From an uncultured Bacteroidia bacterium (GTDB taxonomy: Bacteria > Bacteroidota > Bacteroidia > NS11-12g > UBA9320), in the NCBI GenBank assembly GCA_943789165.1, contig CALSTB010000005.1:403001-467000 (forward strand): 64,000 nucleotides of DNA. The letters are read 5' to 3'. This document shows positions 45,867 to 55,210 of the stretch, piece by piece. Within the stretch, counting starts at the first letter, position 1. The number at the start of each line of letters is the position of its first letter. Under the pieces are notes generated by a model. The model saw only the letters and a list, made by a program, of their open reading frames with translations. It was not told where the DNA came from and did not search any database. The position numbers were made by a program, and so were the translations under genes.

Positions 45867-47057
45867 ATGAATATTCACGAGTATCAAGCGAAAGAGATAT
45901 TAAAATCATTCGGCGTTGCCATTCAAGAAGGTGTGGTTGTCGATGATTTGAAAGACACTGAAGCAAGCGTTAAAAAACTACAAGCTGAAACAGGAACCGA
46001 TTGGGTTGTGGTAAAGGCTCAGATTCATGCGGGAGGTAGAGGAAAAGGCGGAGGCGTAAAGCTTGCTAAAAATATGGATGAAGCCAAGGACGTTGTTAAC
46101 AATATCTTAGGCATGCAATTAGTGACACCTCAGACGGGTCCAGAAGGAAAGAAAGTCAATAAGGTTTTGATTGCACAAGACGTCTATTATCCTGGTGCTT
46201 CAGAGCCGAAGGAATACTATATGAGTGTTTTGTTAGACCGAACACTTGGTAAAAATGTGATCATCTATACAACTGAAGGTGGTATGGATATCGAAGAAGT
46301 TGCAGAATCTAATCCAGAGAAAATTTGGAAAGAATGGATTAATCCAGCCACTGGATTGTTGCCGTTTCAAGCGCGTAAAATTGCCTTTAACTTGGGCCTT
46401 ACTGGTTCTGCAATGAAGGAAATGGTGAAGTTTGTTTACGCTCTTTATAAAGCTTATGAGGAGACCGATTCAGCCATGTTTGAAATTAACCCAGTGTTAA
46501 AAACATCGGATGACAAGATTATCGCGGTGGATGCGAAGGTGGATTTAGATGACAATGCATTATACAGACATAAGGATTATGCTGCGTTACGAGATGAAAG
46601 CGAAGAAGACCCAACAGAAGTAGAAGCCAAAAAATACAATTTGAACTATGTCAACTTAGACGGAAACGTTGGTTGTATGGTGAATGGAGCCGGTTTGGCA
46701 ATGGCCACTATGGACATCATTAAGTTAAGTGGGGGAGAGCCTGCTAACTTTTTAGACGTGGGAGGAACAGCAAGTGCAGAAACAGTTGAAGCTGGATTTA
46801 GAATTATCTTGAAAGATCCAAACGTGAAAGCGATTCTAATCAATATTTTTGGTGGAATTGTGCGTTGTGATCGTGTTGCTCAAGGTGTCGTTGACGCTTA
46901 CAACAACATCGGAAACATACCAGTACCAATCATTGTCAGATTACAAGGTACCAACGCCGTTGAGGCAAAGAAAATCATTGATGAAAGTGGCTTGAAAGTA
47001 AAATCGGCCATCTTACTTCAGGAAGCGGCAGATGCTGTTTCAGAAGTACTTTCATAA
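45867..47057 (+). CDS. sucC: Succinyl-CoA ligase beta subunit
   Basis: The 396-residue protein has the ATP-grasp opening MNIHEYQAKEILKSFGV, the loop HAGGRGKGGGVKLAK, FEINPVL, and the C-terminal CoA-binding NIFGGIVRCDRVA. It couples succinyl-CoA breakdown to ATP or GTP in the TCA cycle. Length is that of the family. The alpha subunit gene is not adjacent. Confidence 0.96.
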   Translation: MNIHEYQAKEILKSFGVAIQEGVVVDDLKDTEASVKKLQAETGTDWVVVKAQIHAGGRGKGGGVKLAKNMDEAKDVVNNILGMQLVTPQTGPEGKKVNKVLIAQDVYYPGASEPKEYYMSVLLDRTLGKNVIIYTTEGGMDIEEVAESNPEKIWKEWINPATGLLPFQARKIAFNLGLTGSAMKEMVKFVYALYKAYEETDSAMFEINPVLKTSDDKIIAVDAKVDLDDNALYRHKDYAALRDESEEDPTEVEAKKYNLNYVNLDGNVGCMVNGAGLAMATMDIIKLSGGEPANFLDVGGTASAETVEAGFRIILKDPNVKAILINIFGGIVRCDRVAQGVVDAYNNIGNIPVPIIVRLQGTNAVEAKKIIDESGLKVKSAILLQEAADAVSEVLS

Positions 47058-47069
47058 ATACCATACAAA

Positions 47070-47696
47070 ATGCCTGCCGAATACATCGAATTGCACCAGG
47101 ATACGCCGGATCAGCGTCGCATTCGTGAATTGGTTGAGGCGTATAAAAATGGAAAGATCATCATCATTCCAACCGATACGATTTATGCCGTTTCCTGTGA
47201 TCTCTATAACAAGAAGGCAATAGAATCTCTGTATCGATTACTTGGGAAAAAACCGAATAAAGCCAATTTGTCCTTGCTTTGCCGCGACTTAACAGATTTA
47301 GCAACGTATTGCAAACCTCTTTCAAATCCAATTTTTAAATTGATGAAACGTGTATTGCCTGGTCCTTTTACTTTTATCCTAACAGCGACCAACGACGTAT
47401 CTAAGATCTTTAAAACCAACAAAAAGACGGTCGGTATTCGGGTTCCCGACAATGCCATCGTGCAGGCCATCGTGAACCAATTGGGTCATCCTCTTGTTTC
47501 TAGTTCTATTCACTCAGAAGACGAGATTCTGGATTACATTACCGAACCAACAGAAATCTACGAGGAATGGAAACACCGTGTAGATTATGTTGTGGATGGT
47601 GGTGTTGGTAAAAACCAAGGAAGTACAGTATTGGATTGTACAGAAAGTGAAGCCTATATCATTCGTGAAGGTTTAGGAATGGATCAACTCAACTAA
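47070..47696 (+). CDS. YrdC/Sua5/YciO-family protein
   Basis: The 208-residue protein has the YrdC fold signatures: IIIPTDTIYAVSCDLYNK, NKANLSLLCRDLTDLATYC, PGPFTFIL, and VGIRVPDN. Members make threonylcarbamoyl-adenylate for tRNA t6A, or are YciO relatives of uncertain role; the N-terminal DQRRIRELVEAYKNGK and lack of a C-terminal extension fit the YciO subgroup. It starts 12 bases after sucC and overlaps the convergent cytochrome gene by four bases. Confidence 0.85.
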   Translation: MPAEYIELHQDTPDQRRIRELVEAYKNGKIIIIPTDTIYAVSCDLYNKKAIESLYRLLGKKPNKANLSLLCRDLTDLATYCKPLSNPIFKLMKRVLPGPFTFILTATNDVSKIFKTNKKTVGIRVPDNAIVQAIVNQLGHPLVSSSIHSEDEILDYITEPTEIYEEWKHRVDYVVDGGVGKNQGSTVLDCTESEAYIIREGLGMDQLN

Positions 47697-48052
47697 GGTT
47701 TATTCGTTTTTAAACCCATTATCCAATCCCCAATCACTTTACCGTCAGCGTCATTTATTGAAATACCAATCATTTTTGGATACTCTGGCCAATGCGCAGG
47801 TTCTGGTTGGCGAATTAATGAGATAATTTCATCAGTAGAATTTATTTTATTGGCGATGTCGATATACGATGGTCCAACAAGTTTTCTATCGGTTTTGTGA
47901 CAAGCCAAACACGTATTTCTTTGTAAAGCAGTTTGGACATTTTGAGGTACCTCAACAACTTTGTTTTCTTCTGACTTATTTGGATCTGTTTGAGTAGGTT
48001 TGGAACAGGCCGCTAAAGCCAGCACCGACACAAAGACGAGTTTAAAGCGCAT
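47693..48052 (-). CDS. Cytochrome c-class lipoprotein
   Basis: The 119-residue protein has a lipoprotein signal (VSVLALAAC, Cys at about 16) and one heme motif, NTCLACH. PSYIDIANKI follows and YPKMIGISI supplies the likely distal Met. This is class I cytochrome c of cytochrome c551/552 type, working in the periplasm. It overlaps the YceI-like gene by 11 bases, so they form an operon. Confidence 0.85.
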   Translation of the reverse strand: MRFKLVFVSVLALAACSKPTQTDPNKSEENKVVEVPQNVQTALQRNTCLACHKTDRKLVGPSYIDIANKINSTDEIISLIRQPEPAHWPEYPKMIGISINDADGKVIGDWIMGLKTNKP

Positions 48053-48695
48053 TTGAAACCGGCTTTAAGCTCGATTCAATAACAATGTCAACGTCTGGCC
48101 AAAGCTTGCTTACGCCGTCTTCGCCTTTATGTAAATCGTCACACACTTTGTTTAAAGCAGCCACACTAGGCTCCGCCTTCCAATCACCTAAGTGAAGGCT
48201 AGTCGTAACAGTTAGTTTATTTCCATCAGCCACATATTTTCCATCTACCTCGTATCCAATGTCATTCATATTCACTAAAATTCGAACGCTTCCAGCCGAA
48301 TCGTTTCCCGTAATGCTTGTAAACTTACCTGTGATGTTTTCTGTATTCATCATACTACCAAAAAATGAAGCAACAATTTTACCGTCGCGTTCTTCATTTT
48401 CAGAATTGGTTGAGGATACTGGAATTATAAATTCTAATTGGTCTAACAACGTTGATATCGTTCCATAACTAACACCTGGTTCAACTGTAAAGTCATTAAA
48501 ACTACCACTCACGCCTACGCGTGCTGTCGTTTTATACGCCGTCCATTTTAATTTAGTAAACGCACGTTGGTATTCATAAAACTGTTCCGTGGCACTTGTC
48601 GAATCAGCATCAGAAGTTGTTTCAGCAGATTGTTTGTTCGGAGAACATGAAGCGAACATCATTGCAAGAACTGGAAGTAGGAAGATTTTTTTCAT
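48042..48695 (-). CDS. YceI-like lipoprotein
   Basis: The 217-residue protein has the lipobox MMFASC (Cys at about 17) and then a Thr/Ser-rich linker. The YceI-like lipocalin domain shows KLKWTAYKTTARVGVSGSFND, NTENITGKFTSITG, and VRILVNMNDIGYEV. YceI domains bind isoprenoid or other amphiphiles. Its partner is the downstream cytochrome, which suggests a role in electron or quinone handling, but this is inferred. Confidence 0.82.
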   Translation of the reverse strand: MKKIFLLPVLAMMFASCSPNKQSAETTSDADSTSATEQFYEYQRAFTKLKWTAYKTTARVGVSGSFNDFTVEPGVSYGTISTLLDQLEFIIPVSSTNSENEERDGKIVASFFGSMMNTENITGKFTSITGNDSAGSVRILVNMNDIGYEVDGKYVADGNKLTVTTSLHLGDWKAEPSVAALNKVCDDLHKGEDGVSKLWPDVDIVIESSLKPVSNAL

Positions 48696-48711
48696 AACTT
48701 TTATTACAGGT

Positions 48712-48719
48712 CAAAGATA
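48712..48719 (-). promoter_or_regulatory. -7 element TATCTTTG of the yceI-cytochrome operon
   Basis: Perfect TAnnTTTG on the minus strand, 16 bases from the ATG at 48695. Confidence 0.5.
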
Positions 48720-48764
48720 AAAGAGGTTTCTTATTTCTTAAGGTTTAAAAGTGCTTAATCACTT

Positions 48765-49400
48765 TTAACGCGTCATATTTGTACGACCATATACACTACA
48801 AATAGGACAGGCGTCGATTTGATGTCCCCGGGCCGGACAAAACTTTCTACCAAAATAGATAATCTGTAAGTGGAGTTTGTTCCAAATGGATTCTGGAGTC
48901 AAGCGTTTTAAATCTTTTTCAGTTTGTTCTACGTTTTTACCTGAACTCAATCCCCAGCGATACGCAAGTCGATGTATGTGCGTGTCGACTGGGAAGGCAG
49001 GTACACCAAACGCCTGAGACATAACTACGGAGGCAGTCTTGTGGCCAACAGCGGGCATTGCCTCCAAATCCTTAAACGATGCTGGGACATGGCCATCATG
49101 AAGTTCAATAATCATCTTACTTAATCCATAAATGCCTTTGGATTTCATAGGCGACAAACCACATGGTTTAATAATTTCTCGAATTTCTTCAACCGACATT
49201 TTTACCATGTCATACGGGTTATCAGCGCGTTCAAACAACAAAGGAGTGATCTGATTGACACGTTCATCTGTACATTGTGCCGAAAGCAAGACAGCGATTA
49301 GGAGGGTATATGCGTCTTTATGATGTAGAGGGATAGGTGGATTCGGAAAATGTTGATCCAAAATCGAAATTATTTGCTCAACTTTTTGTGCTTTTGTCAT
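48765..49400 (-). CDS. nth: Endonuclease III
   Basis: The 211-residue protein has the HhH motif LEAMPAVGHKTASVVM and the catalytic region AFPVDTHIHRLAYRWG (Lys and Asp retained). It removes oxidised pyrimidines from DNA. The C-terminus has CPARGHQIDACPIC with three cysteines, but the fourth of the usual iron-sulphur set is not seen before the end. Confidence 0.92.
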   Translation of the reverse strand: MTKAQKVEQIISILDQHFPNPPIPLHHKDAYTLLIAVLLSAQCTDERVNQITPLLFERADNPYDMVKMSVEEIREIIKPCGLSPMKSKGIYGLSKMIIELHDGHVPASFKDLEAMPAVGHKTASVVMSQAFGVPAFPVDTHIHRLAYRWGLSSGKNVEQTEKDLKRLTPESIWNKLHLQIIYFGRKFCPARGHQIDACPICSVYGRTNMTR

Positions 49401-49463
49401 ATCCTTTCGTTAGAAATAATTAATTTACCGATTATCCGTTTCAAAAGTATCCAATTGAGAAAT

Positions 49464-50288
49464 ATGAAGCCTTACCTTTTCTGTTTATTGTCGATTATTA
49501 CGACACAATCTTTCGGTCAATCAAGAAATTTAAGAACAGAACTAGGCATGGCATATGGCAGTTATCACCACAGCAGTTCTTTAAGTTGTAACGTTGGCTA
49601 CATCAACAGTGTTATGGGACAAGAAGTGGATTTTTCTGACTTTGATGAGGCCAAATGGTATAGCGCAGCCAGACTTATAAGAAATTATGAAGTGACTGGC
49701 GCCAAACGCGTTTTTCAATCAAAAAACTTACGCCGTGAATTGTACTTAGGTACCAGACTGGCGGGACAGTTTCAACACCGGACCTTATTTATTGGCACGA
49801 AAGAAACACTCGAGGAGGAAATGGTTTTGGATCAGAAAACCGGAAGAGTTCGCAAGTCTTATTCATTTGAAACAACGGCACTATCAGAACTTAACGATTA
49901 CCTGAATGTGAGTCCATACGGTTCCTTTAGATTTTTGTTAAATGATTTTTTCTCTGTTCAAACTGCCGTGTCGAGTGGGTTTTTAATTCCGATACGTACT
50001 GGATTACAAGAGACCTCGTATCAAGGTGAGCTTACTCGCGAGGAAGAAAATGAAGTAATTTTATCAGAGTACCGACGGTATAAAGGTGATTTGGAATTTG
50101 AATGGCATAAAGCCGCTTTTAAACCAAGAATGCGTTTTGAAGCCAGCGTTCTTTTAGAGTTCAAACCCTTAAGCAAAAAACCATATTATCTCAGTGTAGG
50201 CAGCTTAATTGGTCGCCAAATGAATTTCACAGGAAGTCATGACTTCAACTATAAAGGTTTTAGAATTGGCTTACAATCACAGTTTTAA
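49464..50288 (+). CDS. Secreted protein, possible outer-membrane barrel
   Basis: The start at 49464 opens a signal peptide (MKPYLFCLLSIITTQSFG) and is divergent from nth. The 274-residue protein has repeated amphipathic strands (TELGMAYGSYHHS, FRFLLNDFFSVQTAV, PYYLSVGSLIGRQM, FRIGLQSQF) with an aromatic last residue, as expected for a small beta-barrel. No family recognised. It converges on the lipoate ligase gene with a four-base overlap. Confidence 0.6.
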   Translation: MKPYLFCLLSIITTQSFGQSRNLRTELGMAYGSYHHSSSLSCNVGYINSVMGQEVDFSDFDEAKWYSAARLIRNYEVTGAKRVFQSKNLRRELYLGTRLAGQFQHRTLFIGTKETLEEEMVLDQKTGRVRKSYSFETTALSELNDYLNVSPYGSFRFLLNDFFSVQTAVSSGFLIPIRTGLQETSYQGELTREEENEVILSEYRRYKGDLEFEWHKAAFKPRMRFEASVLLEFKPLSKKPYYLSVGSLIGRQMNFTGSHDFNYKGFRIGLQSQF

Positions 50289-51214
50289 AGCGAAACGTCT
50301 AAGCCAATGGTTTTAAATGTTTTTTTCGTAAAAGGCAAACCAACGCAATCCTGTAATTGAGTGAGCAAACCTGAGTTTGATTCAACTTTGGTTATCATTC
50401 CCTTTACTACCTTACATTGTATCTGAATGTCGTCGCCTAGTTGTACGGCCACCTCAAATTTGGGGGAATAACCGAAATTCCAATCCCATTGACTGTACTT
50501 AGCTTCAATCAAAGCATCTATCTCTTTTAAGTCTTCAGGCGTAAAGCGATAGGGCGCAGCGTTATAATAACTCGACATGAACGAGAACATGTCTTGGTTA
50601 AACCGTTCGAAGCTTAAAGGTGCCTCAAGAAAGGTCTTGATGTTACGTACAGTACTTCTTACTGATTTTACCGCGTGCGTTTCAAAGTGTAGGTGTGCTT
50701 TAGGAGCAATCGATTGTTTGAGAGAGCTTAAGTCTGCATCATACAACAAGGTGCCGTGATGAATAACACGCTTTGCTTTGTTATACACGTGTTCGGCATT
50801 GCCGGAAATCTTAAACCCATCTACCAATAAATCATTCCTTCCACTGTATTCAGAAGGTATGCCTAGACCATGTAAGAATTCATTTACAGGAGTCAAGTGT
50901 TTCTTAAAGTCAATTAATTTGGTGGAATCTTCTCCGTTTTTAATAAAACAAAAGTTCAAGTTCCCGGGTCCATGAAACACTGTCCCGCCACCACTTAATC
51001 TTCTTATTATTTGGATATCATTGGACTCGCAAAAGTCAATCTGACATTCGTCAAAGGCATTTTGATGTTTGCCAATAACCACAGAAGGATTGTTGACATA
51101 AAGAAATACCACGTTTTCTTTAAAGTTGTGAAGCAGGTATTCTTCTGCCGCTAAATTGAAAAACGGATTATCGTCCTGATGGTCAATGATGATAAACGAA
51201 TTCAAGTCACTCAT
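50285..51214 (-). CDS. Lipoate-protein ligase A family
   Basis: The 309-residue protein has the LplA motifs NPSVVIGKHQNAFDE, RRLSGGGTVFHGPGNLNF and DLLVDGFKISGNAEHV, then KRVIHHGTLL. It attaches lipoate (or octanoate in related LipM) to E2 subunits. It is the third gene of a run rnr - polyprenyl synthase - lplA with no gap (starts one base before the previous stop). Confidence 0.9.
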   Translation of the reverse strand: MSDLNSFIIIDHQDDNPFFNLAAEEYLLHNFKENVVFLYVNNPSVVIGKHQNAFDECQIDFCESNDIQIIRRLSGGGTVFHGPGNLNFCFIKNGEDSTKLIDFKKHLTPVNEFLHGLGIPSEYSGRNDLLVDGFKISGNAEHVYNKAKRVIHHGTLLYDADLSSLKQSIAPKAHLHFETHAVKSVRSTVRNIKTFLEAPLSFERFNQDMFSFMSSYYNAAPYRFTPEDLKEIDALIEAKYSQWDWNFGYSPKFEVAVQLGDDIQIQCKVVKGMITKVESNSGLLTQLQDCVGLPFTKKTFKTIGLDVSL

Positions 51215-52189
51215 TTAGGTATTTCTTGCGTTCAAATCATTGGCAAGTGCTTCCAAAGCAGTGGTGTCGTAGTGCTTTTTTATGTGAGCCAAATGCATAT
51301 TTGCTTTTTCAAAATAATGCTGCATTTTTTCTTTGGCATATGTGTCAACGGACAATGACTTAAACAATACCGTTACTGCTTCAATCTTTTCATTTGATTC
51401 AGTCGTTTGACTATACCAATGTTGCAGCTCTTTTAACTGACTGGATGAACATCTTTTTTTTGCTTCGATCCAAAGAAGTGTTTTCTTATTTTCAAGTATG
51501 TCACCACCAATTCGTTTGCCAAAGCTCGCTTGATCGCCAAAGGTGTCGAGATAATCATCCATGACTTGAAATGCCAATCCGATGTTTAATCCGTAATCGT
51601 ATACATCTTGTTCAAGAGCTGGGTCGATACCTGCTAATATGCTTCCAGCCTGTAAGCTAAATGCCAATAGCACCGAAGTCTTCCCTTCAATCATATGCAG
51701 ATAGTCAGCTTCAGAAACGTCGGTGAGCTTCTCGAAATTCATGTCGTATTGTTGTCCAACGCAAACAGATTCGGCCATGTCACCAAAGGCTCTGATAATG
51801 GATGATTTTGACTCGGCGTCAGTATCTAATTCATTCAACAATTGATACGCTTTCACCAACATCAAATCACCACTCAGTATGGCGATGCTAGAATCCCATT
51901 TCACATGGACCGTTGGTTCTCCTCTTCGCACGTTGGCATTGTCCATGATGTCGTCGTGCATCAAGGTAAAATTGTGAAACACTTCCACTGCATGTGCCAG
52001 TTTCATGGCTCTTTGAATGTCAGGATCTACCAATTGGTAACCTAACAAAGCCAATAATGGGCGAACGCGTTTCCCACCCAAACTAAGAATATAATTGGCT
52101 GGATCGTATAGTTCAGCAGGCTTTCCTTTAAAAGTATGCTCACCTGCAAAATGGATGTACTGTTTTAAGACAGATTGGTAAGTTGTCAT
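51215..52189 (-). CDS. Polyprenyl diphosphate synthase
   Basis: The 324-residue protein has both aspartate motifs, LMHDDIMDNANVRRG and FQVMDDYLDTFGD, and the start motif GGKRVRPLLALL. It condenses isoprenyl units; the product length (for menaquinone tail or undecaprenyl precursors) is set by residues I cannot evaluate. It overlaps rnr by four bases. Confidence 0.9.
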   Translation of the reverse strand: MTTYQSVLKQYIHFAGEHTFKGKPAELYDPANYILSLGGKRVRPLLALLGYQLVDPDIQRAMKLAHAVEVFHNFTLMHDDIMDNANVRRGEPTVHVKWDSSIAILSGDLMLVKAYQLLNELDTDAESKSSIIRAFGDMAESVCVGQQYDMNFEKLTDVSEADYLHMIEGKTSVLLAFSLQAGSILAGIDPALEQDVYDYGLNIGLAFQVMDDYLDTFGDQASFGKRIGGDILENKKTLLWIEAKKRCSSSQLKELQHWYSQTTESNEKIEAVTVLFKSLSVDTYAKEKMQHYFEKANMHLAHIKKHYDTTALEALANDLNARNT

Positions 52190-54318
52190 TCGTGTATCAG
52201 TGAAAAGTCAGCTGTTCGTTTGTTCATATTCGTTTTCTTGATGCGAATTTTCACTTCATCACCAAAGGTATATCGTCGACCTGTTCGTCTTCCAACAACA
52301 CTCAAGTCTTTTTCATAAAACTCATAGAAATCACCTTTCATGTCACTAATGCGGACCATGCCTTCGCAATGGTTGTCTTTTAACTCGACGAAGATTCCCC
52401 ATTCTGTTACCCCAGAAATAATACCGGTGAAAACGTCTCCTATAAAATCTGACAAGAATTCAATTTGTTTGTATTTCGTTGAAGCGCGTTCGGCCTGAGT
52501 TGCTTTTTGCTCCATTTGAGAACTGTGCTTGCACGCTTTCTCGATGGCTTCGGCGTCTGGACCATTCTTTTTATTAAGATAGTCAAACAACAAACGGTGA
52601 ACGATAAGATCAGGATATCGACGAATCGGGCTAGTAAAGTGCGTGTAGTAGTCGAAATTCAATCCAAAGTGGTATGTATCCTTAGTGGTGTATACCGCTT
52701 TCTCCATACTCCGAATAGCAAGTGGATGAAGGATGTTGGCTTCTACTTTTCCTTCCGATCGTTCTACCATGCTATTGATAGTGGCACTAATCGTTTCGTG
52801 ACTTTTCGTGTCAATTAGGTAACCGAACTTTTTAGCTGTCTGAATGAAGAACGCCATTTTCTCAACGTTCGGTGATTCGTGGACTCGGTAAGGTAAGGTC
52901 TTTTTGATTTTGGTGTATACGTGTTTTGCTACTGTTTTATTGGCTAATAACATGTAGTCCTCAATCATTTTATGCGCCTCTTTCCGCTCTTTTTTGATGA
53001 CTTCCAAAGGCTTACCATTTTCATCAAGTGTAAATCTATATTCATCACTTTCAAACGAAATGGCACCACTTTTAAAACGTTGACTGCGTAGCTTAAGCGC
53101 CAACGCATTCAATTGTTGTATTTCTTTTTTGTATTCATTTGAGTTGCCTTCTATTACTTCTTGGGCTTCCTCATAGCTGAATCGACGGTCGGAATGTATG
53201 ACGGTTTTACCCACCCAGTAATTGACCATATCGGCGTTTTTATCCAATTCGAAAATCACGGCAAATGCCAATCGATCAACATTTGGTTTTAACGAACACA
53301 AATGGTTTGAGATGCGTTCTGGTAACATAGGAATGGTTCGGTCAACCAAATAAACGGAAGTTGCACGGTCGTATGCTTCGTCGTCAAGCGCTGAATTCGG
53401 TCTCACAAAATGACTTACGTCGGCAATGTGGACGCCAATTTCGAAGTTTCCATTATCAAGTACTTTGTAAGAAATCGCATCATCAAAATCCTTAGCATCC
53501 ACTGGGTCGATGGTAAAGGTTAAGGTTTTACGGAAATCTTTTCTTTTGCTTATTTCTTCTTTCGAGATGGTATCTGGGAAAGCCTCGGCATCAGCCAAAA
53601 CGTTAGGTTCAAAATCAACTTTAAAACCAAATTCAGCTACGATGGCGTGCATTTCTGTATCGTGCTCTCCAGCTTTTCCGAGAATAGACGTAACCAATCC
53701 ATATGGGTTTGGTTTACCAATAGGCCAATCCAACAATTCTACAACCACCTTGTCGCCGTCTTTTGCTTTGTTCATGTTTTCAGGTGTAACAAAGAAATCG
53801 ACGTGTATTCGGCTATTGTCGGGGATAACAAAGGCGAATTTCTTCATACGTTGGACAGTGCCTACAAACTCTGTACGGGCGCGTTCAACGACTTCTATTA
53901 TCTTTCCTTCTAAGCGGCTTCCTTTTTTCTGTCTAATGAGTTCGACGGTAACGATATCACCGTTTAAAGCCATGCCAGATAAAGACTTGCTGACGTACAC
54001 ATCTTCTTCCAGTTCGTCAACCAACACAAAGGCCGCGCCTCTTTGGGTAAACTCTACCTTGCCAGTAAATAGGCTAAAGTCTGGGACATAGCGATATCGT
54101 CCACGGTCAACCGCTTCGATAATTTCTTCTTTCTCCATTACTTGGAGAATCTTAATGACATCTTCTTTTTGTTCTTGAGAATTAATCCCAAGTTGATGTG
54201 TTATTTGTTTGTAATTGAATGATTTTCTGGGGTTTAAGCGAAAAAATTCAAGTAGTTGTCTGTATTTACCAGGGAGTTTTTTTGGCCCTGATTTATTTAT
54301 TTTTTTCTTCTTTTTCAA
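52186..54318 (-). CDS. rnr: Ribonuclease R
   Basis: The 710-residue exoribonuclease has an N-terminal lysine-rich start (TTG) and a HTH-like part. Cold-shock OB domains, the RNB core with DPVDAKDFDDAISYK and IADVSHFV, PYRVHESPN, and a C-terminal S1 domain (GDVFTGIISGVTEWGIFVEL, here landmark TGIISGVTEWGIFVE) follow. It degrades structured RNA 3' to 5'. A TAACTTTG element lies seven bases upstream of the start. Confidence 0.95.
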   Translation of the reverse strand: MKKKKKINKSGPKKLPGKYRQLLEFFRLNPRKSFNYKQITHQLGINSQEQKEDVIKILQVMEKEEIIEAVDRGRYRYVPDFSLFTGKVEFTQRGAAFVLVDELEEDVYVSKSLSGMALNGDIVTVELIRQKKGSRLEGKIIEVVERARTEFVGTVQRMKKFAFVIPDNSRIHVDFFVTPENMNKAKDGDKVVVELLDWPIGKPNPYGLVTSILGKAGEHDTEMHAIVAEFGFKVDFEPNVLADAEAFPDTISKEEISKRKDFRKTLTFTIDPVDAKDFDDAISYKVLDNGNFEIGVHIADVSHFVRPNSALDDEAYDRATSVYLVDRTIPMLPERISNHLCSLKPNVDRLAFAVIFELDKNADMVNYWVGKTVIHSDRRFSYEEAQEVIEGNSNEYKKEIQQLNALALKLRSQRFKSGAISFESDEYRFTLDENGKPLEVIKKERKEAHKMIEDYMLLANKTVAKHVYTKIKKTLPYRVHESPNVEKMAFFIQTAKKFGYLIDTKSHETISATINSMVERSEGKVEANILHPLAIRSMEKAVYTTKDTYHFGLNFDYYTHFTSPIRRYPDLIVHRLLFDYLNKKNGPDAEAIEKACKHSSQMEQKATQAERASTKYKQIEFLSDFIGDVFTGIISGVTEWGIFVELKDNHCEGMVRISDMKGDFYEFYEKDLSVVGRRTGRRYTFGDEVKIRIKKTNMNKRTADFSLIHE

Positions 54319-54325
54319 ATCGATG

Positions 54326-54333
54326 CAAAGTTA
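54326..54333 (-). promoter_or_regulatory. -7 element TAACTTTG of rnr
   Basis: Perfect TAnnTTTG on the minus strand, seven bases from the TTG start at 54318. Confidence 0.45.
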
Positions 54334-54507
54334 AGTGAAATTCAGAGGTGAATCTGAACTCGTGAATGGTTATGGTTAGGTTTAATGATAAGGTAATGTT
54401 GAGAGCGCTAGAATATTATGTTGCGCTAAAGTCGATTAGTATTTCTAGTGTTAAAATTCGACTAGAACTATGACTATCTATAATACAAAGGTAAGCGGTT
54501 TTTGTTC

Positions 54508-54536
54508 ACTGTCCGTAGTCTCAGACTACGGACAGT
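54508..54536. repeat. REP-like perfect palindrome, right of the transposase stop
   Basis: ACTGTCCGTAGTCT, a central C, then its exact reverse complement. The same core (TGTCCGTAGTCT) occurs on the other side of the RAYT gene at 55161-55197. It lies nine bases after the gene's stop. It also serves as a plausible terminator. Confidence 0.85.
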
Positions 54537-54544
54537 ATAAATTT

Positions 54545-55099
54545 CTATTTTAAAAACAATACCTCCAGTAATCCAGCTTTACCTATATAGTTTCTCGCAC
54601 TGCTGTATAAATAATCTTCCGGCCTCTCTACGATACCAGCTTTAACAGGGTTTAAGTGTAAATAGTTTAACCGCTGACCCATCATGACGTTTGTGGAAAG
54701 TTCTACAGGATGATTGTCTTGCCTCCAAAATTGAAGATTTTCATTACGGGAGTTATGCGTACCTGCATCTTTAAATTTTTCCATCATCCATACCCTTCTA
54801 CTTTCACGGGGATTGTTTTGGACGGCACGTAAAATCTGGACAGAAGTATGTTTTTTAAAGTCTCTTAGAATATTGCTCAGTTTTGTGCCTTGCTGAGCTG
54901 AAATGATAAAGTGAACATGATTACTCATAATAACCCAAGCATACAGTAATAAACCTTTATTTTTTTGGCAATAGCGTAGGCTATCAACAACAATGTCTCG
55001 ATAGTGTTGGCGAGAAAATACATCAATCCACATCACAACAGCAAAAGTTATAAAGTGAATTTCATTCTGATTTCTAATCTTGTACCCACCGATGCCCAT
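54545..55099 (-). CDS. REP-associated tyrosine transposase (RAYT, Y1/IS200-like)
   Basis: The 184-residue protein has the HUH motif in AWVIMSNHVHFIIS and the catalytic-tyrosine helix NYLHLNPVKAGIVERPEDYLYSS (landmark NPVKAGIVERPEDYLYSS). A Y1 transposase domain fills nearly the whole length. RAYTs are domesticated single-copy relatives of IS200/IS605 transposases that act on REP hairpins. Two identical hairpins flank it, which matches this pattern. Confidence 0.9.
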   Translation of the reverse strand: MGIGGYKIRNQNEIHFITFAVVMWIDVFSRQHYRDIVVDSLRYCQKNKGLLLYAWVIMSNHVHFIISAQQGTKLSNILRDFKKHTSVQILRAVQNNPRESRRVWMMEKFKDAGTHNSRNENLQFWRQDNHPVELSTNVMMGQRLNYLHLNPVKAGIVERPEDYLYSSARNYIGKAGLLEVLFLK

Positions 55100-55160
55100 A
55101 ACACAAAGAAGGTATAATATTTCCTCAAATGAGGTAATTATTAACCGTACGTTGATTATG

Positions 55161-55197
55161 AGACACTGTCCGTAGTCTCAGACTACGGACAGTGTCT
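55161..55197. repeat. REP-like perfect palindrome, upstream of the transposase
   Basis: AGACACTGTCCGTAGTCT, central C, then its exact reverse complement: 18 base pairs without mismatch. It includes the same core as 54508-54536. Confidence 0.85.
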
Positions 55198-55210
55198 GAA
55201 ACTTTATTTA

